Below are positions 1-8,506 of a DNA stretch of 64,000 nucleotides, in pieces. Each line of letters begins with the position of its first letter. The stretch's first letter is position 1. The stretch is from Pseudomaricurvus sp050633365 (GTDB lineage Bacteria; Pseudomonadota; Gammaproteobacteria; Pseudomonadales; Cellvibrionaceae), in assembly GCA_050633365.1 (NCBI GenBank), contig JBOEGJ010000045.1, forward strand, positions 1 to 64,000. The letters run 5' to 3'. The notes beneath the pieces were generated by a model. It worked only from the letters and a program-made list of their open reading frames with translations, searched no databases and was not told the origin of the DNA. The translations under genes were made by a program, and so were the position numbers.

Positions 1-218
1 GCAGAGCCTTCTTTTTGATCTACTGGAATGGCATCGGCACCGTCTGGGAAGGATTTTTTCTTACCCAAAAAGATCCGAGTAATATCCGACTCGCTGAGAG
101 AGTTGGCATTACTGGGGTGAACAATTACCGCGACGGCGGAAAATGCCGCTGCGGAAGCGACTAAACTGATGCCGGCCAGAGACGCGGCAATAAATCTTTT
201 TAATGTCATTGATTTCAT
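1..218 (-). CDS. PstS-like substrate-binding protein, partial (N-terminus only)
   Basis: Only the first 72 codons lie in the window. The ATG at 218 is preceded by a GGAGA at good spacing. Residues 1-28 form a signal peptide (MKSMTLKRF then a hydrophobic core). The mature start reads VIVHPSN, followed by LSESDITRIFLGK and a FPDG segment. That pattern is typical of short PstS-like phosphate ABC transporter binding proteins, which often sit next to a porin instead of next to pstCAB. It starts 14 bp after the porin stop, so the two are probably cotranscribed. The ligand is inferred from the family; phosphate binding cannot be confirmed without the rest of the protein. Confidence 0.7.
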   Translation of the reverse strand, partial: MKSMTLKRFIAASLAGISLVASAAAFSAVAVIVHPSNANSLSESDITRIFLGKKKSFPDGADAIPVDQKEGS

Positions 219-232
219 TGTCGTTCTCCAGA

Positions 233-1351
233 TTAAAATATTACGTCAAAGCCGAGGGTAACTACGTCAACTTCTCGTGGTTCACCTTTAATTGCTTTCA
301 CGGCAGCATCAGACTCGTCAGAGCGGCTAGTGTATTCAACTTTGAATGCTGCTTGTGGGTGGAAGTCCCAGCGGGCGCCAACGGTCACAGCCTCTGAACC
401 TTCATCTGCGTCAATAGAGCCTGCAAAGCCCTCAAGCGATTGATCGGCTGTTGAGAAGGTAATGTGAGGTGTGACATCCCCGAAGCGATAGCCAGCAGAA
501 ATATAGGCGCCTTCATATTTATCCCAGGCGGCCGCAAAAACAGGGTCGTCAAAGGTGTAAGTCATGTATTCAGCTACGACAAATCCGTTTCCGAAGGTTC
601 CGTGTGCGGCTATACCCGAAAAGTTAACCCCAACTGGATCGCTGTCTGTTTGGGTTGATCCAGGTGCTTCTAAGAAGAAGTCGGCAACCATATGTGTAGC
701 TCTTAGCTGTAGCCAGTCATTATTAGCATAAAAAACCACGCCTACGGCGTCTTCTAAGCCTAGGTCGACACTATTACCTCCAAGAGTTGTGGTGCTGTCA
801 CTCGTTCCGCCATAAACCTGAACACGCGTATCCCAGCTTCCCATGGATCCTTGATATCTAAATTGAACACCATCTAGGCTATCCAAAGATACGTTTGTCT
901 CAACGGGCGGGCGGATCCAGTGATAGGCGTAGCCTACATCCAGAAAGTCTGAATAAAAGAAAAAAGGAATTCTTTGGCGTCCAGCTAGTACCGTCCAGGA
1001 GTCATTGAGGTCGTAGCTAACGTACGCCCAAGATACTTGTGCGTCGAAGTCTTCACCGCCGGCGCCAGTGAATTGACCGGTAACGCTCAAACCATCACCC
1101 AGATTGGCGCTGACTTGTAGGCCAAAGTTGGTGTCTGGTTTAAAGCTAAAATCGTCGTCGTAAATCGCTTGGGTTGGTGCGTCAGCGGTGAATCCGGAAG
1201 GGCGTCCAGCTAGATTGTCATCACCTTCGCTGGTGGTCATACCACCAACAACGGATGCAAAACCGTTAAATCGTATGTCGGCGGCTTGTGTCCCAGTGGT
1301 AGCCATGATGCTGGCTGCCAAAAGGCATGGGGTCAATAGTTTTGTTTTCAT
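233..1351 (-). CDS. outer membrane porin, beta-barrel
   Basis: A 372-residue protein with a clear signal peptide ending near the TQA-AD site at residue 23. The mature protein starts DIRFNGFASVVGG, a usual opening strand for gammaproteobacterial porins. The rest alternates amphipathic strands with acidic, glycine-rich loops, and the chain ends in DVIF with a terminal phenylalanine, the BAM recognition signature. No long helices are visible. It probably forms a general or anion-selective diffusion channel. The downstream PstS-like gene in the same operon hints at a role in phosphate or other anion uptake, but selectivity is inference. Confidence 0.8.
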   Translation of the reverse strand: MKTKLLTPCLLAASIMATTGTQAADIRFNGFASVVGGMTTSEGDDNLAGRPSGFTADAPTQAIYDDDFSFKPDTNFGLQVSANLGDGLSVTGQFTGAGGEDFDAQVSWAYVSYDLNDSWTVLAGRQRIPFFFYSDFLDVGYAYHWIRPPVETNVSLDSLDGVQFRYQGSMGSWDTRVQVYGGTSDSTTTLGGNSVDLGLEDAVGVVFYANNDWLQLRATHMVADFFLEAPGSTQTDSDPVGVNFSGIAAHGTFGNGFVVAEYMTYTFDDPVFAAAWDKYEGAYISAGYRFGDVTPHITFSTADQSLEGFAGSIDADEGSEAVTVGARWDFHPQAAFKVEYTSRSDESDAAVKAIKGEPREVDVVTLGFDVIF

Positions 1352-1690
1352 GCTCTCGTCCTTACATTACAGAGATGGCGATATACCTGTTTTAGTACAA
1401 AACGCCGTTGAAGCAAGTAGTTGTCTTAAATCCGTGTTGTTGTTTTCTTCCCTGCGATGCCGGTTCATAAAACTGTCATCCTGCATCGAGTATAGAAACT
1501 AATTTCATTTTTGCGTGATGCTAGCCAAAAGAAACGTTTCCTTTCTCTAGGCTGATTAGCGGCAGGGTGAATAAAGTCTTGAGACTTCGTTATTACAAAG
1601 GGTTTTGACACAGTGTGCCGGTGAAATGGAACTGGTGAACTAAGATTCCCCTAAGTGATTGTCTGATAAGGTAAAAATAGGTCGGTGAAA
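1352..1690. other. intergenic region between porin and 4.5S RNA
   Basis: No convincing gene is seen on either strand. The region must hold the porin promoter, but no clear -35/-10 pair stands out on the minus strand. A perfect short palindrome, AAGTCT-TG-AGACTT, lies at 1574-1587 and could be an operator. Confidence 0.4.
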
Positions 1691-1693
1691 GAC

Positions 1694-1722
1694 TTGCAAA
1701 TGAAGATCAAAACGGGAATAAT
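1694..1722 (+). promoter_or_regulatory. probable promoter of the 4.5S RNA gene
   Basis: A TTGCAA at 1694-1699 and an AATAAT at 1717-1722 are separated by 17 bp and followed by a GC-rich discriminator (CGCCCGCG). That arrangement is typical of strong stable-RNA promoters. It would start transcription about ten bases before the mature RNA, leaving a short leader to be trimmed. Confidence 0.5.
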
Positions 1723-1739
1723 CGCCCGCGCTTTGCAAT

Positions 1740-1855
1740 GGTGGCTCTCTCCGGTCCTCTCGCAATGATTAGCTGTAAACTCCGCCAGGCCCGGAAGGGA
1801 GCAACGGTAGCAGTGAGTTCATGTGCCGAGATGTGGCTGGTTTGAGCCGCCACCC
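1740..1855 (+). ncRNA. ffs: 4.5S RNA, signal recognition particle RNA (small bacterial type)
   Basis: The apical SRP loop is unmistakable: CCAGGCCCGGAAGGGAGCA near 1784-1803, followed by the conserved distal strand with GTGCCGAGATGTGGCTGG. The ends pair (GGTGG near 1740 with CCACC near 1850), so the whole element folds as one hairpin of about 115 nt. This RNA partners Ffh to target nascent membrane proteins. It sits upstream of dnaX. The exact ends are judged from pairing and could shift by a few bases. Confidence 0.93.
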
Positions 1856-1864
1856 AAGCCAAAG

Positions 1865-1899
1865 CTATCTCTTATTCTATCTCTTATTCTATCTCTATT
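1865..1899 (+). repeat. 12-bp tandem repeat, nearly three copies, after ffs
   Basis: The unit CTATCTCTTATT occurs twice exactly and a third time with one base missing. It immediately follows the 4.5S RNA. It is pyrimidine-rich, makes no hairpin, and has no known role. Confidence 0.75.
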
Positions 1900-2053
1900 G
1901 CCTTTTCCCCGAATTCTTTGATGCTAGATACTCATGGCGCACTCGCCAGCAGTGACATCAACGGATATAATCGCTCGATTAATTTCATAATAAGATTCTC
2001 GATAAGTGCTGTGTTTTTAAGCACTTGCAACCTTAGAGGAAGCCCCAGCTGAG

Positions 2054-4405
2054 ATGAGCTATCAAGTTCTTGCCCGTAAATGGCGTCCGCGAACATTCCG
2101 CGAGTTAGTGGGGCAGCAGCATGTGCTACAAGCGCTGGTTAATGCACTCGATCATAATCGGCTGCACCACGCCTATTTGTTCACGGGCACTCGAGGTGTC
2201 GGCAAAACCACTATTGCACGTATTTTGGCCAAATGCCTCAACTGTGAAACAGGGGTGAGCTCCGAGCCCTGCGGCCAGTGCCCCTCTTGCGTTGAGATTA
2301 ACGAGGGTCGATTTGTTGATTTGATCGAGGTGGATGCCGCTTCGAGAACCAAAGTCGAAGATACGCGAGAATTACTCGAGAACGTTCAATACGCGCCGAC
2401 TCGAGGCCGCTATAAGGTCTATCTCATCGATGAAGTGCACATGCTCTCATCGCACAGTTTTAATGCGCTTCTCAAAACACTCGAAGAGCCACCTCCCCAT
2501 GTTAAGTTTTTGCTGGCCACCACTGATCCGCAGAAGTTGCCAGTCACTATTTTGTCTCGCTGCCTGCAGTTCCATCTGAAGAATATGGACCCAGAGCGTA
2601 TCGTCGGGCACTTGCAGCACGTGCTCGAACAAGAAATGGTGCCCTTTGACGATGCCGCTTTATGGCAGCTGGGCCGCGCCGCCGATGGCAGTATGCGCGA
2701 TGCCATGAGTCTTACCGATCAGGCGATCGCCTTTGGTGGTGGCAAGGTTGCCGATACCGACGTGCGGGCTATGCTCGGCACCATCGATCAGAACTTGGTC
2801 TACCAAGTGCTCAATGCGTTGGTTAGTACCGATGCCTCGCAGGTGATGCAGGCGGTTGATCAGCTCGCTCAGCACGCCCCCGACTATAGTGGCGCTTTGG
2901 CAGAAATATTGTCGGCGTTACATCGAATCGCCATTGCTCAGGCGCTGCCAGAAGCCGTTGATAATAGCCGTGGTGATCGCGAGCAGTTGTTGCAACTGGC
3001 TCAACAGTTGGCGGCAGAAGACGTTCAGTTGTTTTATCAAACCGCGCTCATGGGGCGTCGCGACTTGCCTATGTCGCCAGAGCCGCGCGCGGGCTTTGAA
3101 ATGGTATTGCTGAGAATGTTGGCGTTCCGACCGCAAGGGGTTCACAGTGTTCCTACTCAGGCATTGCCAGCGGGGAGCCCTGTGGCAGCTAAGCCATCAG
3201 AAATTGCCTCTGCCCCTGGGGCGGATTCCAGTCCAGCAGCGACTCTAGAGCCAGCCGCGACTCCAACGCCAGTAGCAACAACACCTGTATCAAGTCCAGC
3301 AGCTCCTGTGCCAAGTCCGGCGTCGGCATCTGAAACCCAAGGGGCAACGGCAGCCACTTCTGCGGTTGATGTTTCGTCAGCAGAGCCTGTTTCTGCAGCA
3401 CCGACAATTGAAGCTTCCGCTCAGCCGGTATTGTCTAGTCAGTCACCAGAACAGGGCATGCCCACAAATAATGTAGCTGTTGCTCCTGTTCAGGCCCCGA
3501 TGGTTCAGACGGTTGATGAGGCTCAGCGGCCACCTTGGGAAGAGGCTCCGGTATCGCCTCAACCGACTCAAGAGCATTCTGTGAATGAGGTAAATACGAC
3601 CCAAGCAGCTCAGCCCCAAGCAGCTCAAACTCAGGCAATACAGACTCCGGTAACGCAGACTCAGGCGCCAGAGGCTCCCTTGGGGGATTCCGTACCAGAG
3701 GCAAACACTGAGGGCGCTTCGGCCGCGTTTAACGATGAGAACACGAATGCTGCTAATGAAGTAGCGGCCAGCCAGGTGCCGAGTCAAACCGCTCAGCAGC
3801 CCCAAGCTTCTCCGTTAGCACAAGCTCAGAGTGTGGCACCCGATTTGGGGCCTTTGGCCGCAGATCCTGTCGATAATGAGTTACAGCAAGGTGGGAACGG
3901 CTTAACCCCCGATCAAATGTCCGCCATGGGACTGCAAAGTGCCCGGAATATCGAGGCGCCAAAGGTCGCTCCAGCCCCTGAAGTTTCCGAATTGGTAAAA
4001 GTCGCGCTGGCCGCTGCTGAGCCAAGTCGCTGGATCGAAATCTATGCCGGTTTGGGTGTCGGCGGTGTTTTACAAAGCACCGTCTCCAATTGTTTATTGC
4101 AGCAAGTGAGTGATCAGAAGTTTTATTTCATGCTCGATCACAATCACAGCACTTTATACGATCCTGCCCATCAAGGGCGCTTGGCTGAATTGTTGAGCCG
4201 TTACTTTGATCAGCCCATAGAAGCGTTTATTGAACTGGGTACTGTTACCGAAGAAACACCTGCGGCCTGCGCCGCTCGCATTAAACAAGAGCAGTATCAG
4301 GGTGCGCTACAAGCGATGCATCAAGACCCTGTGGTGCAACAATTACTGGCGCAGTTTGAAGGCGAACTTGATCAAGAATCGGTTCAGGCAATTTTGCCGC
4401 AGTAG
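2054..4405 (+). CDS. dnaX: DNA polymerase III subunit tau (gamma/tau clamp loader)
   Basis: A 783-residue clamp-loader ATPase. The Walker A motif GTRGVGKT is at residues 45-52, the zinc-binding cysteines at 64, 73, 76 and 79, Walker B with DEVH at 126-129, and the SRC sensor at 168-170. Domains I-III run to about residue 365. A linker of about 270 residues rich in Ala, Pro and Gln follows. A C-terminal globular part from about residue 640 matches the tau region that contacts the polymerase and DnaB helicase. AGAGGA lies upstream of the ATG. I see no A-rich slippery heptamer of the E. coli type, so a separate gamma product is not predicted from sequence. It heads the dnaX-ybaB-recR block. Confidence 0.95.
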   Translation: MSYQVLARKWRPRTFRELVGQQHVLQALVNALDHNRLHHAYLFTGTRGVGKTTIARILAKCLNCETGVSSEPCGQCPSCVEINEGRFVDLIEVDAASRTKVEDTRELLENVQYAPTRGRYKVYLIDEVHMLSSHSFNALLKTLEEPPPHVKFLLATTDPQKLPVTILSRCLQFHLKNMDPERIVGHLQHVLEQEMVPFDDAALWQLGRAADGSMRDAMSLTDQAIAFGGGKVADTDVRAMLGTIDQNLVYQVLNALVSTDASQVMQAVDQLAQHAPDYSGALAEILSALHRIAIAQALPEAVDNSRGDREQLLQLAQQLAAEDVQLFYQTALMGRRDLPMSPEPRAGFEMVLLRMLAFRPQGVHSVPTQALPAGSPVAAKPSEIASAPGADSSPAATLEPAATPTPVATTPVSSPAAPVPSPASASETQGATAATSAVDVSSAEPVSAAPTIEASAQPVLSSQSPEQGMPTNNVAVAPVQAPMVQTVDEAQRPPWEEAPVSPQPTQEHSVNEVNTTQAAQPQAAQTQAIQTPVTQTQAPEAPLGDSVPEANTEGASAAFNDENTNAANEVAASQVPSQTAQQPQASPLAQAQSVAPDLGPLAADPVDNELQQGGNGLTPDQMSAMGLQSARNIEAPKVAPAPEVSELVKVALAAAEPSRWIEIYAGLGVGGVLQSTVSNCLLQQVSDQKFYFMLDHNHSTLYDPAHQGRLAELLSRYFDQPIEAFIELGTVTEETPAACAARIKQEQYQGALQAMHQDPVVQQLLAQFEGELDQESVQAILPQ

Positions 4406-4506
4406 ATAGACGAACGCAGCTAAGGCTCATAATACCAACGCGGTTGCGCGAGCTTAATCTGTTATTAGAAGATAGTAATTCACGCAATAGAGTGAAAGAG
4501 GTGATT

Positions 4507-4827
4507 ATGAACGGTCTTGGCGATTTGATGAAACAAGCCCAAGAAATGCAAGCCAACATGCAAAAGATGCAAGAAGAGTTGGCCAATGCGGAAGTGATTG
4601 GTGAGTCAGGCGCGGGTCTGGTGAAGGTCACCATGACGGGGCGACATGATGTGCGCGAGGTGAATATTGATTCCAGCTTACTCACCGAAGACAAAGAAGT
4701 TCTAGAGGATTTGTTGGCCGCGGCCGTCAATGACGCGGTGCGCAAAGTTGAGTCTAGTACCAAGAATAAAATGGGTGATCTTACCTCGGGGATGCAGATG
4801 CCTCCGGGTTTTAAGATGCCGTTTTAA
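4507..4827 (+). CDS. ybaB: YbaB/EbfC family nucleoid-associated protein
   Basis: A 106-residue protein whose N-terminus (GLGDLMKQAQEMQANMQKMQ) and central stretch (VTMTGRHDVREVNID) are diagnostic of YbaB/EbfC. These dimeric proteins bind DNA with little sequence specificity. The ATG at 4507 is chosen over an in-frame upstream codon at 4444: it matches the family length and has AAAGAGGT at proper spacing. The position between dnaX and recR is the standard gammaproteobacterial arrangement. Confidence 0.95.
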   Translation: MNGLGDLMKQAQEMQANMQKMQEELANAEVIGESGAGLVKVTMTGRHDVREVNIDSSLLTEDKEVLEDLLAAAVNDAVRKVESSTKNKMGDLTSGMQMPPGFKMPF

Positions 4828-4848
4828 CGGGCTGTAAGTGGCTGGTGC

Positions 4849-4946
4849 CTACTTGAGGCTGCTAGCTACATTGAGCTCGTAGCTAAGTTTAGGCTCGAAA
4901 CTATATTGAGGCTCATAACTATATTGAGGCTTGAAACTACGTTGAT
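4849..4946. repeat. imperfect 17-18 bp tandem repeat between ybaB and recR
   Basis: Five copies and a partial sixth of a unit close to CTATATTGAGGCTCGTAA start at about 4849, 4866, 4883, 4901, 4919 and 4937. Copies four and five are nearly identical and the outer ones are diverged. The array fills most of the ybaB-recR gap. It encodes no convincing peptide and forms no strong hairpin. Confidence 0.8.
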
Positions 4947-4984
4947 ATCTTTCTTACCCATTACCTATAGTCAAATCGGTTTTT

Positions 4985-5578
4985 ATGTTTAGTCCTTTGA
5001 TAGACGAGCTTATGAGTAGTTTACGGTGTCTTCCAGGCGTCGGTCCAAAATCCGCTCAACGGATGGCGCTGCACCTGTTGGAACGTGATCGAGAGGGCGC
5101 AGCCCGATTGGCGTCAGGATTGGCGAAAGCCGTAGAAGGTGTTGGGCATTGTTCCCGCTGTAGAACACTAACCGAAGAAGACGTTTGTGGTATTTGCAAA
5201 AATACCCGTCGCGATGACGGCTTGTTGTGCGTGGTAGAAACGCCAGCGGATGTGCTCGCCATCGAATCATCCGGTACCTATCAAGGTAAGTATTTTGTGT
5301 TGATGGGGCATCTTTCTCCCATCGACGGCATTGGCCCGAGCGATATAGGGCTCGATGTTTTGCTGTTGCGTTTGCAGGGCGATGAAATCAAAGAGCTTAT
5401 CTTGGCAACCAACCCTACCGTTGAAGGTGAGGCGACTGCGCATTACATTGCCGATCAAGCTCGGGCTCAAGAGGTTGCGGTGAGTCGTATTGCACATGGT
5501 GTTCCCCTGGGAGGGGAGCTTGAATACATTGATGGCGGTACGCTCGCGCACGCCTTTTCTTCTCGCCGAGCGGTTTAG
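4985..5578 (+). CDS. recR: recombination mediator protein RecR
   Basis: A 197-residue protein, the usual RecR length. It has an N-terminal helix-hairpin-helix (LPGVGPKSAQRMALHLL, residues 16-32), a four-cysteine zinc finger (CSRC...CGIC, about 57-72) and a Toprim domain beginning LCVVETPADVLAIE. With RecO it loads RecA onto SSB-coated single-stranded DNA during gap repair. The gene ends six bases before rnd, so the two are probably cotranslated. The Shine-Dalgarno in front of the ATG is weak. Confidence 0.96.
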   Translation: MFSPLIDELMSSLRCLPGVGPKSAQRMALHLLERDREGAARLASGLAKAVEGVGHCSRCRTLTEEDVCGICKNTRRDDGLLCVVETPADVLAIESSGTYQGKYFVLMGHLSPIDGIGPSDIGLDVLLLRLQGDEIKELILATNPTVEGEATAHYIADQARAQEVAVSRIAHGVPLGGELEYIDGGTLAHAFSSRRAV

Positions 5579-5583
5579 TCATT

Positions 5584-6726
5584 ATGGCAACAATAGCTAC
5601 CGACCCGATCTGGGTGTCCGATTCCGAAACTCTCAATGAGTTATGTGCTCGCTGGTCGCAACAAGCGGCAATCGCAGTAGACACTGAGTTTATGCGCAGC
5701 TCAACCTTCTTTCCCAAAACCGCGTTATTTCAAGTGGGGGACGGCACCGGTTGTTACTTAATCGATCCGCTGATCGTGGATGATTTTGATGCATTTGCGC
5801 AGTTAATGATTAACCCCAGCGTGGTGAAAGTTTTTCATTCTTGCTCTGAAGACATGGAGGTGTTCCAAACCTTTATGCAAGTCACCCCAACGCCATTATT
5901 TGATACTCAAGTTGCCGCTGCGGTCGCCGGGCGAGGCTTTTCTTTGGGGTACGCGAAATTAATCCACCTTATGCTCGAAGTGGAAATTCCCAAAAGTGAA
6001 ACCCGCTCCGACTGGTTGCAGAGACCTCTCAGTCAATCGCAGCTGCAATACGCCGCCGTCGATGTGGCCTATCTGTTGGTGGCTTACGGAATGTTGCTAA
6101 AAGAGTTAAAGCAGCAAGATCGTCTCGCTTGGGTGCAATCCGACTGTGACGATATCGTTCGTCAAGCCCAGCAAGGGGTTGACCCCGAGCAACTCTATCT
6201 AAAAGTGAAATCTGCGTGGAAGCTCAATCGCAAGCAATTGTCGGTACTACAGCGCTTGGTGAGCTGGCGCGAATACGAAGCGCGAGCTCGGGATGTGCCT
6301 CGTAACCGCCTAATTAAAGAGCGAGCGCTTTGGGATATGGCGCGGCTGCAACCCACAGAAATTCACCAAATCAGCGGATTAGAAGGGATGACGCCAAGAA
6401 CCGTCAAGCAGGATGGCGATCAGCTATTGGATGTGATCCAAGCTGCGTCTTTGGTTGCTGAGGATCAGTGTCCCCCCAGGTTGCCTCGGCCTTTACCGCC
6501 AGAAGAGGGCGATCTGATCAAAGCCCTCAAGCAGAAATCCCGAGATATTGCCGAAGCCATCAATGTCGCGCCAGAAGCCTTGGTGAGAAAGAAAGATTTT
6601 GAAGACCTAGTACGTTCCAGAATGGAAAATGCGAGCTATAGTCTAAATACGCGCCTATCTGGTTGGCGACGTGACGTTGTGGGTGAAGAGCTGTTACGCT
6701 TTGCTCAAAATTGGTCGGCATCGTAA
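5584..6726 (+). CDS. rnd: ribonuclease D
   Basis: A 380-residue DEDDy 3'-5' exoribonuclease that trims tRNA precursors. The catalytic acidic residues are visible as D33 and E35 (AVDTEF), D89 (SCSEDM), and Y155/D159 (QYAAVDVAYL). The C-terminal half contains HRDC-type helices (LVSWREYEARARDVPRNRL, then a second HRDC-like segment ending near residue 375), as in E. coli RNase D. The start at 5584 follows the recR stop closely. No frameshift or missing motif is seen. Confidence 0.94.
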   Translation: MATIATDPIWVSDSETLNELCARWSQQAAIAVDTEFMRSSTFFPKTALFQVGDGTGCYLIDPLIVDDFDAFAQLMINPSVVKVFHSCSEDMEVFQTFMQVTPTPLFDTQVAAAVAGRGFSLGYAKLIHLMLEVEIPKSETRSDWLQRPLSQSQLQYAAVDVAYLLVAYGMLLKELKQQDRLAWVQSDCDDIVRQAQQGVDPEQLYLKVKSAWKLNRKQLSVLQRLVSWREYEARARDVPRNRLIKERALWDMARLQPTEIHQISGLEGMTPRTVKQDGDQLLDVIQAASLVAEDQCPPRLPRPLPPEEGDLIKALKQKSRDIAEAINVAPEALVRKKDFEDLVRSRMENASYSLNTRLSGWRRDVVGEELLRFAQNWSAS

Positions 6727-6781
6727 TGCCGACTATCGATTCTGAGCTGTCAAGGACCCGCTCACTGCATAAGAGAGCAAT

Positions 6782-7069
6782 ATGAAACTGATTTGTGATA
6801 TTTACAAAAGTCCTCGCGACGACGAAATGTACCTCTACGTCAATAAAACTGAGGCGCTAACCCGGGTTCCTGAAGCGTTATTAGACAAATTTGGTAAACC
6901 TCGCCATATCATGACGTTACTGCTTGAGCCGGGCAAAAAACTGGCGCGGGTTGAGGTCGAGCGAGTGATGGAACAGATTGAGGCGAGCGGATTCTACCTG
7001 CAAATGCCTCCGGCCAAAGATCAGGAAATGAATGAAATTCACCTACAAAATTCCAAGATGAATCTCTAG
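6782..7069 (+). CDS. ycgL: YcgL domain-containing protein
   Basis: A 95-residue protein with the YcgL signature: MKLICDIYKSPRDDEMYLYV at the start and FYLQMPP near the end. The family is small, cytoplasmic and widespread in gammaproteobacteria, and its molecular function is unsettled. A purine-rich AAGAGAGCAAT precedes the ATG. It follows rnd and precedes ycgN, the usual neighbourhood in Pseudomonas-like genomes. Confidence 0.9.
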   Translation: MKLICDIYKSPRDDEMYLYVNKTEALTRVPEALLDKFGKPRHIMTLLLEPGKKLARVEVERVMEQIEASGFYLQMPPAKDQEMNEIHLQNSKMNL

Positions 7070-7190
7070 CGCCCGCCGAGTTATCCTTTCCGATTGACTA
7101 GTGATAGCAGTAAAAGATTCACATTGAATTTGCTGCTATTTTCTCATCCTTGTTTAATTCTTGTTGTTTAGCCATGAAGTTCAGCCTCCA

Positions 7191-7640
7191 ATGATCGCTC
7201 AAACTAGCTATTTCTGGCAGAGAAAATCTCTCGCTGAGCTCTCCGAAGAAGAGTGGGAGTCACTCTGTGACGGCTGCGGCAAATGCTGTCTGCACAAGCT
7301 CGAAGACGAAGACACCGACGAGGTGTATTACACCTGCGTGGCCTGTCGATACTTAGATCGTGATAAGGGCGGCTGCACGGATTACGCCAATCGCCTGAGT
7401 AATGTACCTGAATGTGTCGATTTAACGCCCGAGAATCGCAGTGAGCTTGAATGGCTACCACAGACTTGTGCTTATCGTTTGGTGGGTGAGGGCAAGCCCT
7501 TAGAGCCTTGGCATCCCTTGATCAGTGGTGACCCCAAATCTGTTCATCAAGCGGGTATCTCGGTGATGGGGCGAGTTTATGGTGAAGAGCAGGTTAATGA
7601 AGAAGATCTAGAAGAGTACATCGTTCACTGGGTAGAATAG
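7191..7640 (+). CDS. ycgN: YcgN/UPF0260 family cysteine-cluster protein
   Basis: The ATG at 7191 gives 149 residues, the normal family length; an upstream TTG at 7161 would add ten unneeded residues. The N-terminal half carries the family's cysteine cluster (CDGCGKCC, then CVAC and further single cysteines), proposed to bind iron or zinc. The C-terminal half contains the conserved PWHPLISGDP and the final EEYIVHWVE. It is cytoplasmic and of unknown role. It is next to ycgL, as in related genomes. Confidence 0.92.
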   Translation: MIAQTSYFWQRKSLAELSEEEWESLCDGCGKCCLHKLEDEDTDEVYYTCVACRYLDRDKGGCTDYANRLSNVPECVDLTPENRSELEWLPQTCAYRLVGEGKPLEPWHPLISGDPKSVHQAGISVMGRVYGEEQVNEEDLEEYIVHWVE

Positions 7641-7708
7641 ACAGCAACTTCTCGGTTTTTAGATGGATAAGAGCTTCTTAATAGAACTCATAGATAGTGA
7701 GAATATGA

Positions 7709-8158
7709 ATGTTAGAAAGTAGTTTTTTGGCTTGGTGTTACTATTTGATCGGCGTCCTAGGCTTGTTTGCATTTTGGTGGCGGTTGACTCGAGGCATCAC
7801 CATACTCAAGTTACAGCGTTCACTGCGTGCGGGCATGATGGCGATGTTAATTTGCCCCTTCAGTATTGCAGATGGATACAGTGACATGGCACCGGCCTTT
7901 TTGATGATGGCCATGGAAACCGTGTTTGAGGGGCCTGAGGCTTTTCTTCGAGTCGGGCCAACCCTGTTGGTGGTGCTGGCGCTTTCCATTGTGGCCGCAT
8001 TGATTTGGGATAGCTTCTTGGGGCGTCGTGCGAAGCAGCGCGCGCAAGAGGCAGAACTTAATCAAGTTCACGATGAGCTATTGGCGCAATCTCAGCCCGA
8101 TGATGACAGCGCTGAAGGCTCTAGCGAGTCATCAGTCGTCATCGAAAAGCCCGCCTAG
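7709..8158 (+). CDS. unknown inner membrane protein, about three TM segments
   Basis: A 149-residue protein I do not recognise with certainty. Hydrophobic segments lie near residues 5-25, 41-70 (interrupted by an acidic SIADGYSDM) and 82-103. A cytoplasmic tail rich in Gln, Asp, Glu and Ser follows, beginning with a basic RRAKQR stop-transfer cluster. A second ATG overlaps at 7705 in another frame; 7709 is in frame and preceded by GTGAGAA. It is the first of three consecutive membrane-associated genes running in the same direction to 11882. Function is unknown. Confidence 0.65.
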   Translation: MLESSFLAWCYYLIGVLGLFAFWWRLTRGITILKLQRSLRAGMMAMLICPFSIADGYSDMAPAFLMMAMETVFEGPEAFLRVGPTLLVVLALSIVAALIWDSFLGRRAKQRAQEAELNQVHDELLAQSQPDDDSAEGSSESSVVIEKPA

Positions 8159-8506
8159 ACTGAGTTTCCTCAAGTTAAATAGCGGCGCAGCCTGAGTACT
8201 GGTTGCGTCTTTATTGGTTTTTCCTCTGCAAAAGTTCTTCCTGTCATTTTTGACCCGCCTCTTTTGGGTTGAAAAATTGCCAACCCAGCGGCAGCTGCTA
8301 TAACTACAAGTAATAATGTCGGGCAGGGAGTGGCCAATCGCCGTTACTGTAGTGTTTCGATTTGTGGAAGCTCTGCACCTCTCTCGATTGTTATCAAGTC
8401 GTTCAAATTTTTGGTGAACAATTCCTGTGAACAGTTTTTTGACCAAAAAGCTGCAGGGTAGCTCACCGTTCGTTGATGTGATGTATGCACTTTTGAGGGA
8501 GAAATC
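8159..8506. other. intergenic region, no gene seen
   Basis: About 350 bp between two membrane-protein genes. I find no coding pattern on either strand and no clear terminator. The leader of the downstream gene must lie here, but no convincing promoter pair is visible. Confidence 0.4.

Noticed and set aside
1605..1646. TTGACA at 1605 as a promoter -35
   Set aside because: No -10 lies 15-19 bp downstream, and the 4.5S RNA has a better promoter at 1694-1722.
3157..3805. Long minus-strand frames opposite dnaX
   Set aside because: They are reverse readings of the Ala/Pro/Gln-rich linker and lack starts with ribosome binding sites.
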